A stretch of DNA of 27,136 nucleotides from CAZBKJ01 sp964492495 (GTDB taxonomy: Bacteria > Patescibacteriota > Microgenomatia > UBA1400 > UBA12028), in contig CAZBKJ010000016.1 of assembly GCA_964492495.1 (NCBI GenBank), forward strand, positions 1-27,136, read 5' to 3'. Position 1 is the stretch's first letter, and each line of letters opens with the position of its first letter. Below are positions 6,912 to 12,610 of the stretch, one piece after another. The notes below the pieces were generated by a model, which was given only the letters and a program-made list of their open reading frames with translations, was not told where the DNA came from and did no database searches. The translations under genes and the position numbers were made by a program.

Positions 6912-7664
6912 ATGATCAAGAAATTGGTTCTGGCTCTTGTCGTACTACTTGCTTTGGCAGGTAGCGTTTTTGCCCAAGCGAGCGACCCACTGCCTTGGGT
7001 CGCAACCCCCGAAGACTTTGAGGGGACAGACACACTGGAGGCTCACACAGTGTGGCACGTGGAACTAACAGAGAATGACTGCATTAAAATGGTCATAAGA
7101 GTAGCTGACGGTCAGGCGAGCGTGCCTGACAGGCTTCGCGTCTTTGCACAGGTGGGGATGGATAGATTTTCAAAGGACATATACCTGAGCGAGGGTAGTA
7201 CATACAACGAATGTGTGCCCGTCGTTGAGTTAGGTCTGGAGGATTCCGGAAATGGAAATCCGAATCCTCGGTTCTTGTTCGATCCTAACATGGGACCGAT
7301 TGATGATGCCGGATTGCACCTGCATGACCCGGGTCATTCCACGAACATTAATGTGGAGGTGTTTGAGATTGGGCAAATTGTCACAGTGACACCGGAGCCG
7401 ACACTTGAGGCGACGCCAGACGCAAGTGGCTGGCGAGTGTGCGCGTTGCAGGCGGATTCAGTGACTAGGACAATGTCCGAAACGCGAATCGAGTTTCTGA
7501 CCGCCAGCGATATCACTTTTCTCGATATGGTCTACGGGGAGAAAAGGCTCCCTGTCCGAGGGGATTGGGATCCAGCAAGTGGGAGGTATACCGTTGATCC
7601 CGAAGAAGAGTTGCCCCAAGGGGCCGACCATCCCTCGGGGTGGTTTATGTACTATCTCTGCTAG
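6912..7664 (+). CDS. Secreted hypothetical protein
   Basis: This 250-aa protein has a clear Sec signal peptide: MIKK, a hydrophobic core LVLALVVLLALAGSV, and likely cleavage after VFA (residue 21). The mature part has two segments joined by a Thr/Pro/Glu linker (VTVTPEPTLEATPDASG). It contains four cysteines (NDC57, NEC, WRVC, and the C-terminal YYLC), which may form two disulfides outside the cytoplasm. No membrane anchor or LPXTG motif is visible. An SD (AAGGAG, 6895-6900) lies 11 nt before the ATG, and a strong terminator follows. By eye the gene is GC-richer than its neighbours (runs such as GCGAGCGACCCACTGCC) and stands alone among repeats, which suggests recent acquisition. I do not recognise the family. 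Confidence 0.8.
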   Translation: MIKKLVLALVVLLALAGSVFAQASDPLPWVATPEDFEGTDTLEAHTVWHVELTENDCIKMVIRVADGQASVPDRLRVFAQVGMDRFSKDIYLSEGSTYNECVPVVELGLEDSGNGNPNPRFLFDPNMGPIDDAGLHLHDPGHSTNINVEVFEIGQIVTVTPEPTLEATPDASGWRVCALQADSVTRTMSETRIEFLTASDITFLDMVYGEKRLPVRGDWDPASGRYTVDPEEELPQGADHPSGWFMYYLC

Positions 7665-7699
7665 TTTTAGTTTTGTTTCTTTTTGTATATGTGCTTACA

Positions 7700-7726
7700 A
7701 GCCCGGGTTGGATACCCGGGCTTTTT
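7700..7726 (+). terminator. Rho-independent terminator of the secreted-protein gene
   Basis: The 8-bp GC-rich stem GCCCGGGT/ACCCGGGC (7701-7708 with 7714-7721) has loop TGGAT and is followed by TTTTT. It lies 36 nt after the stop codon. Confidence 0.9.
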
Positions 7727-7736
7727 CATGCTTTAG

Positions 7737-7803
7737 GAATGGATTCCATGGATCCCCGATGCAGGCTATCACGCAACAGCGTGATGCCTCCTCGAGGATG
7801 ACA
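7737..7803 (+). repeat. Family B-like repeat with nested palindrome
   Basis: It starts GGATTCCATGGATCCCCGAT and ends GAGGATGACAAG. The tip contains an inner imperfect inverted repeat, AGGCTATCACGC / GCGTGATGCCT. It belongs to the group of elements that end in GGATGACA or GGAATGACA. Confidence 0.65.
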
Positions 7804-7819
7804 AGTAAAAGAAGAGAAG

Positions 7820-7875
7820 GCTTCTCCACTCCATGTTGCCTCAACGGCAACTTGGGTAGTCGAAGAATAAAATAA
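7820..7875 (+). repeat. Family C repeat
   Basis: GCTTCTCCACTCCATGTTGC is followed by CTCAACGGCAACTTGGG and TAGTCGAAGAATAA. A near-identical copy lies at 9942-9994 and a shortened one at 9563-9600. The outer parts are inverted (TTCTCCACT against AGTCGAAGAA), so the element can fold. Confidence 0.75.
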
Positions 7876-7905
7876 TCTGGTTACTTCGGCGGGCAGGCAA
7901 AAGAA

Positions 7906-7935
7906 AGGGATCCTTCGACTTCGCTCAGGATGACA
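7906..7935 (+). repeat. Family A palindromic repeat (short form)
   Basis: This is the simplest copy in the window: AGGGATCCTTCGACTTCG then CTCAGGATGACA. The arms ATCCT and AGGAT are inverted. The element ends 27 nt before the purF start. Confidence 0.75.
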
Positions 7936-7962
7936 ATACGATAGTGTGATACCTTAATACGT

Positions 7963-9438
7963 ATGGATGCGGAACTACAAAAAACTGAGAAATGTGGAGT
8001 GTTTGCTATTGTGGGAAAAAATATCAGCAGTAGTGATGTAAAAGAAGGTTTTCGTGCGCTCTTTCATAGAGGTGATGATAGTGTCGGACTCTTTCGCATT
8101 CAGGATGAGAAACCATACATCACTCACCACTCAGGTGATGGAGAAGACTTCTTTGAAAATATCGGGACCCAAATAGACGGGTCTCTTTTTTTAGGTCATA
8201 ACCGATACACAACATCATCGGTCGTCACACTTGCCAACGCTCAGCCTTTTTTGCTCAAAAACAAAACGTCTTTTCTAAGCCTTGCGCACAATGGCAATAT
8301 TCCTGATGCATGTGTCAGAAAACTTCGTAAAAAATTCCAAGTACGAGTAGAAGATGAAGCCAGTGATTCGTTGGTCGTGGCTCATGTCTTGTTCTCTCAA
8401 CACCAAAAATATCCCACATGGATGCAAACCTTCCTCCAGACCCTTCCATTCATCGAAGGAGCATTTGCGTTCATCTGTGCAACTGAGACAGGATGTGTGT
8501 ATGCGATGCGTGATCCGTGGGGAATTCGTCCACTGTGTCTAGGACGCAAGAAAAATAATTGGGTGGTCGCAAGTGAAACGGTCGCGTTTGATGCAATGAA
8601 TGCTGACTATGTCCGAGAAATAAAACCGGGAGAACTTGTGTGCCTTCGTCCTGATGGCACGATGAGCTCGATTCAGTATGCGGTGGCGGGAGGGCCAGAA
8701 CAGCGATGTTTGTTGGAAACGATTTATTTTTCCAATAAAAAAAGCTTTGACGGGAATAGCCATATATGGGAACAAAGACGCAGTTTGGGTCGGGAAGTGG
8801 GAAAGCGATTTTTAACAAAAAAAATCTCGATTGATTTGATCATTCCGATCTTAAACTCTGGGAAAGAAGTCACGATGGGAGTTGCGCAAGTTCTGGGGAT
8901 GGATGATCAGGAGGCAATTCATACCACGACTAAAAAACGATCGTTTATCCAAAACACGCAGGATGCTCGCAAAAATCTCGTCTTTGAAAAACATATCGTG
9001 GATGGGAAACAAATCGAAGGAAAGCGTATCTTGCTCTGTGATGACTCACTGGTACGTGGTACCTCACTGGGAGTATTGCTTGAAAAAATTAAAGCCCATA
9101 ATCCGACAAGCATTCATATTGTCCTTGGCTGTGAACCGGTCATTGATATCTGTGATCTAGGAATCGATCTTCCTTCCAGGAATGAATTACTCGGATTTCG
9201 AGCAAAAGGAAAGACTCTTGCCCAAACTGAAAAAAATGTGGCACGAGAACTTGGTGTGGATTCGATTACGTATTTGCCTCGAAGCGCGGTGGAGAGAGCG
9301 GTGGGAAAGAAATCCAATCAAATGTGCTGGCATTGTTTCGGAGGGAAACATCCTATCAATGAGCGAAAAGCTCCCAAGTATGTGACACAAAAGATACATA
9401 GACAAAGCGTCGCACTATTGGCGCTCGCTGGAGAGTAA
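7963..9438 (+). CDS. purF: Amidophosphoribosyltransferase (B. subtilis-type, Fe-S)
   Basis: PurF transfers glutamine amide nitrogen to PRPP, the first step of purine synthesis. A 10-residue propeptide precedes C11 (KCGVFAIVG), which would be the N-terminal nucleophile after cleavage. The glutaminase half shows FHRGDDSVG (usually QHRGQESAG), LGHNRYTTSS, LAHNGNI and WGIRPLCLG. The PRPP motif is LLCDDSLVRGTS (D360-D361...T367). Four cysteines sit where B. subtilis PurF binds its 4Fe-4S cluster: C249 (RCLLE), C397 (DICDLGID), and C455 and C458 (MCWHCFGGKHP). The 491-aa length is normal. The sequence is divergent, but all catalytic parts are present. No SD is present, and no other purine-synthesis gene lies in the window. 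Confidence 0.93.
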   Translation: MDAELQKTEKCGVFAIVGKNISSSDVKEGFRALFHRGDDSVGLFRIQDEKPYITHHSGDGEDFFENIGTQIDGSLFLGHNRYTTSSVVTLANAQPFLLKNKTSFLSLAHNGNIPDACVRKLRKKFQVRVEDEASDSLVVAHVLFSQHQKYPTWMQTFLQTLPFIEGAFAFICATETGCVYAMRDPWGIRPLCLGRKKNNWVVASETVAFDAMNADYVREIKPGELVCLRPDGTMSSIQYAVAGGPEQRCLLETIYFSNKKSFDGNSHIWEQRRSLGREVGKRFLTKKISIDLIIPILNSGKEVTMGVAQVLGMDDQEAIHTTTKKRSFIQNTQDARKNLVFEKHIVDGKQIEGKRILLCDDSLVRGTSLGVLLEKIKAHNPTSIHIVLGCEPVIDICDLGIDLPSRNELLGFRAKGKTLAQTEKNVARELGVDSITYLPRSAVERAVGKKSNQMCWHCFGGKHPINERKAPKYVTQKIHRQSVALLALAGE

Positions 9439-9464
9439 ATTGACAAAAGTGTTTGGGTTTAGTA

Positions 9465-9508
9465 GTGTCAGGGGGCGAGAGGTCAGAGGCAAGGGGTCAG
9501 GTGATAGC
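9465..9508 (+). repeat. Family E intergenic repeat
   Basis: GAGAGGTCAGAGGCAAGGGG is followed by TCAGGTGATAG. It shares words with the coding copies at 6081-6171 and 9752-9788 and the intergenic copy at 6385-6440. Confidence 0.65.
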
Positions 9509-9548
9509 AGTTCATAGTTTATAGATGATAGGTCATAGTTTATAGAAC
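9509..9548 (+). repeat. Family F repeat (TTCATAGTTTATAG units)
   Basis: AGTTCATAGTTTATAGATGA is followed by TAGGTCATAGTTTATAG. It is a tandem of CATAGTTTATAG-like units, and a related block lies at 9877-9917. Confidence 0.6.
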
Positions 9549-9562
9549 GATATCGAGAATGA

Positions 9563-9600
9563 AGCTTCTCGACTCCGCTAACGCTTTGCTCGAAGAATAA
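9563..9600 (+). repeat. Family C-like repeat, shortened
   Basis: It begins GCTTCTCGACTCCGCTAACG and ends GCTCGAAGAATAA. The ends match family C (GCTTCTC...CGAAGAATAA), but the middle is shorter and different. Confidence 0.5.
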
Positions 9601-9607
9601 AAGTAAT

Positions 9608-9880
9608 ATGTCACGATTTACACCTGGACAGTTTCGAAAGTCTTTACAAGAAAAAATCCGAGAGAAAAAAGAAGATGAGGAAGAGGAAAATGTGCAAATC
9701 ATTAAGCCTCCAACGTCGTTTTCTCCAAGAGCAAGCGACTACCACAGAAAACAGGGTCAAGAGGCAAGTGATCAGAAGTCAGGGGGAACAGCTCAGTTGC
9801 CAACTGAATCACCTTTGAACAAGCCTGTGCATGAACGGATGAAAAGTTTTGTGAAAGAACAGTATGGGAAGAGTTCGTAG
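9608..9880 (+). CDS. Small charged hypothetical protein carrying a repeat-derived segment
   Basis: This 90-aa protein, MSRFTPGQFRKSLQEKIREK..., has a Lys/Glu-rich helical N-terminus (residues 8-30), a Pro/Ser-rich middle and a short helical C-terminus (HERMKSFVKEQYG). It probably has little globular structure. Residues 49-60 (QGQEASDQKSGG) are encoded by a copy of the family E intergenic repeat, and the stop codon lies in the first bases of a family F repeat. No SD is seen. It lies between purF and tmk in the same direction. I do not recognise a family. The conserved-looking N- and C-terminal ends argue that it is a real gene, with moderate certainty. Confidence 0.5.
   Translation: MSRFTPGQFRKSLQEKIREKKEDEEEENVQIIKPPTSFSPRASDYHRKQGQEASDQKSGGTAQLPTESPLNKPVHERMKSFVKEQYGKSS
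9752..9788 (+). repeat. Family E repeat inside the 90-aa ORF
   Basis: CAGGGTCAAGAGGCAAGTGA is followed by TCAGAAGTCAGGGGG. It matches the words GGTCAGAGGCAAGGGGTCAG of the intergenic copy near 9480 and is read in frame as residues 49-60. Confidence 0.55.
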
Positions 9881-9917
9881 TTCATAGATGATAGGTGATA
9901 GTTTATAGGACGATAGC
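9877..9917 (+). repeat. Family F repeat
   Basis: GTAGTTCATAGATGATAGG is followed by TGATAGTTTATAGGACGATAG. It starts within the stop codon region of the preceding ORF (TAG at 9878-9880) and matches the block at 9509-9548. Confidence 0.55.
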
Positions 9918-9941
9918 GGGGACAAGGTTTCAGGTCTCAGG

Positions 9942-9994
9942 GCTTCTCCACTCCATGTTGCCTCATCGGCGAACTTGGGTAGTCGAAGAATAAT
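9942..9994 (+). repeat. Family C repeat
   Basis: GCTTCTCCACTCCATGTTGC is followed by CTCATCGGCGAACTTGGG and TAGTCGAAGAATAA. It is almost identical to 7820-7875, with one extra base and a few changes in the middle. Confidence 0.75.
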
Positions 9995-10000
9995 AGGGAA

Positions 10001-10029
10001 TGGATTCCCATATGCATGGGAATGACAAA
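10001..10029 (+). repeat. Family B palindromic repeat
   Basis: TGGATTCCCATATGCATGGG is followed by AATGACAAA. The arms ATTCCCAT and ATGGGAAT are inverted around a TATGC centre. Copies with other loop sequences lie at 23262 and 24285, and a diverged one at 11433. Confidence 0.75.
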
Positions 10030-10075
10030 CAGAGAGGTGATGCAGTATATAGAATAAAATAATAAAGGAGATACT

Positions 10076-10261
10076 ATGAGTATAGGATTTTTAGGTGCAA
10101 TTGAAAATGCAAATGGAATGGATTTCGAAGACGCTCTGCGACAAATGGGGGAAATTTCTCCAAATCTAGCAAGAGACCAGCAAGCTGAGCAAACTGCGCT
10201 CGATCTTGCGGTAACAGAATGGATTTTAAGTGTAAACGATGAAGAACATGATACAGAATAA
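10076..10261 (+). CDS. Small hypothetical protein
   Basis: This 61-aa acidic protein, MSIGFLGAIENANGMDFEDA..., has an SD (AAAGGAG) 6 nt before the ATG, which is unusually good for this window and supports translation. It is predicted helical, with no Cys or His motifs and no signal peptide. It ends 10 nt before tmk and could be co-transcribed with it. Function unknown. Confidence 0.55.
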   Translation: MSIGFLGAIENANGMDFEDALRQMGEISPNLARDQQAEQTALDLAVTEWILSVNDEEHDTE

Positions 10262-10271
10262 ATAATTGTCT

Positions 10272-10914
10272 ATGCCACACACAACATCAGGAATGATCAT
10301 CAGTTTTGAAGGTGGAGAAGGTGGGGGGAAATCCACTCAAATAGTGAGGCTTCGTGAACGTTTAACCAAAGAAGGTTTTGATGTGGTTGTGGTACGTGAG
10401 CCAGGCGGGACTGTCATTAGTGAACAGATTCGTGAAGTGGTGCTTTCAGCAAAAAATATCGGTATCGCGTATACAGCTGAGGTCCTACTTTTTCAAGCTG
10501 CGAGAGCGCAAGTGTACNNNNNNNNNNCTGGTTCTCCCAAGTCTTGAGGCAAAAAAGATTGTCCTCATGGATCGAACCCGTGATTCTTCAGTCGTCTATC
10601 AAGGAATGGTGCGAAATTTTGGGATTGAACAGATAGAAGAACTCAACAAGCTCTCCACAAAAGATACCTATCCTGACATTACCTTTTTGCTCGATGTGAA
10701 TCCTGAAATTGGGCTGCATAGGCAGTCTGCTGCAGGCGGGAGTAATCGCTTTGAAATGGAAAACTTGTCTTTTCATGAACAAGTGCGCGCTTCATACTTG
10801 GAATTGACAAAAAAGGACACAAAGGGTCGTTGGGTTGTCATCAATGCGAATAAAAATCTGGAAGACGTAGAAGAAGAAATCTGGAAAAAAGTACAGGAAA
10901 AACTGGGGGTATAG
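10272..10914 (+). CDS. tmk: Thymidylate kinase, interrupted by an assembly gap
   Basis: Tmk phosphorylates dTMP to dTDP and so acts just after thymidylate synthase. The N-terminal part has the P-loop SFEGGEGGGKST, REPGG and LLFQAARAQVY, then ten N. After the gap the frame continues with LVLPSLEAKKIVLMDRTRDS (DRT for the usual DRY), SSVVYQG, PDITFLLDVNPEIGLHR and a NRFEMENLSFHEQVRASYLEL lid/C-terminal region. The two parts lie in different frames only because the N run is 10 nt. The usual 7-residue spacing between RAQ and P of the next motif fits a true gap of about 6 nt. Start choices are ATG 10272 or, more typical of the family, ATG 10293 (MIISFEGGEG). The next gene starts 1 nt after the stop. 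Confidence 0.93.
10518..10527. other. Run of ten N (assembly gap within tmk)
   Basis: Ten unknown bases break the tmk frame. Both sides encode adjacent parts of the same conserved motif, so this is a small gap of placeholder length rather than a real frameshift. Confidence 0.97.
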
Positions 10915-10915
10915 T

Positions 10916-11269
10916 ATGCCGATCTCAAGAGAGGTGAGTACCAAAGTCATAGAATCCTTAGTTTCTGATGGAAAGTTAGAAGAAATTCTTCTAAGCATTC
11001 TTAACATTCAAAAAATTCGTGGGGAGCAGGCTGAGATTGTTCAGCCAGTATATTTATTTGTTGAGGGGCTTATAGAAATATATTGGTTTTACACACTGGG
11101 AAATGAACAGACCGGATCTGAAATCGAGCAACTTTTTCGAATTTCCTATGGACTACAACCAAGTAAGAATCCAGACGCAGTAAACAAAGTTCCGCTTCTC
11201 TATTCTGCCGTGTCAAAAGTCTTTCGAGAGAAAAGAATAGATGTTCAAAGGGCGATGGAGTCATCATAG
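10916..11269 (+). CDS. Hypothetical protein after tmk
   Basis: This 117-aa protein starts MPISREVSTKVIESLVSDGK and is mainly helical, with a semi-hydrophobic stretch around VYLFVEGLIEIYWFYTLG (residues 45-62). That stretch is too polar to be a confident membrane helix. There are no known motifs. The ATG lies 1 nt after the tmk stop codon, so the two genes are very probably co-transcribed and translationally coupled. It ends just before the promoter at 11290. In gene position it could be a DNA polymerase III-like accessory, since tmk is often next to holB, but I see no sequence support for that. Confidence 0.65.
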   Translation: MPISREVSTKVIESLVSDGKLEEILLSILNIQKIRGEQAEIVQPVYLFVEGLIEIYWFYTLGNEQTGSEIEQLFRISYGLQPSKNPDAVNKVPLLYSAVSKVFREKRIDVQRAMESS

Positions 11270-11289
11270 TTGAAGATCAAATTCCCGCG

Positions 11290-11318
11290 TTGACAGATTA
11301 AAAACCCTTGTGTAGACT
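11290..11318 (+). promoter_or_regulatory. Sigma70-like promoter of the DDAH-pyr operon
   Basis: A consensus TTGACA (11290-11295), a 17-nt spacer and TAGACT (11313-11318) predict a start near 11325, about 225 nt before the first gene. A perfect hairpin TCTAGTG-CCATA-CACTAGA immediately follows the start. Confidence 0.65.
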
Positions 11319-11432
11319 CTTCTTCTAGTGCCATACACTAGAACAACAACACCATCTAAAGTGTTTTCCTCCCTCCAAACGTATTTCTCTTTTTCATTTT
11401 GTATTACTTGTCTACACAGTTTTGGACAGTTT

Positions 11433-11461
11433 TGGATTCCTGTGAAATCAGGAATGACAAA
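11433..11461 (+). repeat. Family B repeat, diverged, in the operon leader
   Basis: TGGATTCCTGTGAAATCAGG is followed by AATGACAAA. The arms ATTCCTG and CAGGAAT are inverted, and the ends TGGATTCC and GGAATGACAAA match family B exactly. Confidence 0.65.
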
Positions 11462-11507
11462 CACTTTCCGTGATACGGAGATACAGATAACGTAAGTGAT
11501 CATACTC

Positions 11508-11538
11508 ACTCCCGCCCCAAACAAGCGGGAGTTTTTTT
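11508..11538 (+). terminator. Rho-independent terminator/attenuator before the DDAH-like gene
   Basis: CTCCCGC (11509-11515) pairs with GCGGGAG (11525-11531) around loop CCCAAACAA, followed by seven T (11532-11538). The start codon is only 11 nt further on, so the terminator lies in that gene's own leader. Confidence 0.8.
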
Positions 11539-11549
11539 GCGGGGAAATT

Positions 11550-12335
11550 ATGAAAAAAATCTTGATGTGTGAACCAACGTATTTTCGTGTCGATTATGTC
11601 ATCAATCCGTGGATGAAACCTGGAAGTGTGGATCAGCCAAAAGCGCTCCAACAGTGGACGACCTTAAAAGAAACATATGAGAGTTTAGGCGTAGAAGTGG
11701 AAGTGATTTCACAGAGAAAAGATCTCCCTGATATGGTATTTGCTGCAGATCAAGGAGTCGTACGAAATAAAAAAATACTCCTCAGTAACTTTTCGTACAA
11801 AGAACGACAGGGAGAGACCCAAGTCTACGCACACTGGTTTGCAACACATGGATATCAGATTCAGCATCTAGAGCAGTCTTCCTGTGAAGGAGGAGAGCTT
11901 TTAGGTGTAGAGGGAAAGTATTTCTTAGGGACTGGATTTCGGGCACAATCATGTTGTGTCCCACAGCTCTCAGCTTGGCTTTCGACCCCTGTGACAGAAC
12001 TTGATCTTATAGACTCTCGTTTCTATCACCTGGATACCTGTTTTTTCCCTTTGAACGCCTCTACAGTGTTTTACTATCCGGCTGCCTTTTCACCACAAGC
12101 TCTCAAAAAGATTCCAGAGCTTTTTCGAAACGCAATTGAGTTTAGTGAGGAAGAAGTCCTTGGGTTTTGTGCCAACAGTGTTCGAGTTGGAAAGCATGTG
12201 CTTACGCAAAAAGGAGTCAGTAGCTTTGAGAAAAAACTAGAAAAATTAGGGTACACAGTCCATGCATTGGATATGAGTGAGTTTGTGAAGTCTGGTGGAG
12301 GAATACATTGTCTTACGTTAGAGCTTGAAGCATAA
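11550..12335 (+). CDS. Dimethylargininase / arginine deiminase-like hydrolase (DDAH family)
   Basis: This 261-aa protein is of the guanidino-group modifying superfamily (DDAH, arginine deiminase, amidinotransferases). Visible motifs are MCEPTYFRVDYVINPWM (6-22), the substrate-binding acid in PDMVFAADQG (D61, D67), EGGELL, the catalytic histidine in FYHLDTCF (H160), and the catalytic cysteine near the end in GGGIHCLTLEL (C254). Members hydrolyse methylated arginine or arginine to citrulline. The substrate here is not certain. The ATG at 11550 is chosen over an upstream in-frame ATT start because it follows GGGGA and lies downstream of the terminator. The gene opens an operon that continues into pyrD, pyrE and pyrF, so the physiological product may feed pyrimidine metabolism. 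That link is speculative. Confidence 0.8.
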   Translation: MKKILMCEPTYFRVDYVINPWMKPGSVDQPKALQQWTTLKETYESLGVEVEVISQRKDLPDMVFAADQGVVRNKKILLSNFSYKERQGETQVYAHWFATHGYQIQHLEQSSCEGGELLGVEGKYFLGTGFRAQSCCVPQLSAWLSTPVTELDLIDSRFYHLDTCFFPLNASTVFYYPAAFSPQALKKIPELFRNAIEFSEEEVLGFCANSVRVGKHVLTQKGVSSFEKKLEKLGYTVHALDMSEFVKSGGGIHCLTLELEA

Positions 12336-12350
12336 AAGAAAGGAAATTAT

Positions 12351-12566
12351 ATGGCAAGAGCATTTGATGCTTTTAACGAACAATTACTTCTGTATGGAGA
12401 TTGGGAATTACAAGTGTATAGGCAAAAAAAGAATGCAAACTTATCAACGGCTATTGATAACTTAAATCAAGTAGGGATACCTTTGTCACCGACAGAATTG
12501 CTAGCACAAATTGAAAAAGCAGAACAGAGAATGTTAACAAAAATATATAAGGAAAAAAGAGTTTGA
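12351..12566 (+). CDS. Small hypothetical protein in the pyr operon
   Basis: This 71-aa protein, MARAFDAFNEQLLLYGDWEL..., is predicted to be mostly helical, with a possible coiled coil (LLAQIEKAEQRMLTKIYKEK). An SD (AAAGGA) precedes the ATG. It starts 15 nt after the DDAH-like gene and ends 44 nt before the amidohydrolase. There are no recognised domains. Its place between two enzymes suggests an accessory or regulatory role, without direct evidence. Confidence 0.6.
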   Translation: MARAFDAFNEQLLLYGDWELQVYRQKKNANLSTAIDNLNQVGIPLSPTELLAQIEKAEQRMLTKIYKEKRV

Positions 12567-12610
12567 GTTTAATACGTTTTACTACGGAAAAATGTACAGA
12601 AAGGAAAGAT

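Larger units (their letters stand above)
11325..11549 (+). promoter_or_regulatory. Structured leader of the pyrimidine operon (candidate attenuator)
   Basis: Between the promoter and the first start codon lie a 5' hairpin (TCTAGTG/CACTAGA), a pyrimidine-rich stretch (TTTTCCTCCCTCC), a diverged family B repeat (11433-11461), a hairpin TCCGT-GAT-ACGGA enclosed by CACTT/AAGTG, and finally a terminator. The order of promoter, leader, terminator and gene, with no second promoter, is typical of transcription attenuation. I found no PyrR-binding-loop consensus. Confidence 0.45.

Noticed and set aside
9440..10030. Possible CRISPR array or prophage att region because of many repeats
   Set aside because: The repeats belong to several different families without regular spacing or unique spacers, no cas genes are present, and no integrase or phage genes are nearby.
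10378..10547. Two apparent overlapping ORFs suggesting a frameshifted tmk
   Set aside because: The break coincides with the ten N, and both sides encode one continuous conserved protein, so it is an assembly gap.
11264..11524. Minus-strand frame of 86 aa containing VFVIPDFTGIQN
   Set aside because: The VIPDFTGIQ part is simply the translation of a family B repeat, there is no SD, and the region is better explained as the promoter, leader and terminator of the DDAH-pyr operon. A real gene end near 11264 cannot be fully excluded.
12563..12610. Upstream TTG start for the amidohydrolase
   Set aside because: It overlaps the preceding gene by 4 nt and would add 16 residues without family similarity. 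The ATG at 12611 has an SD-like GGAAAG at proper distance.
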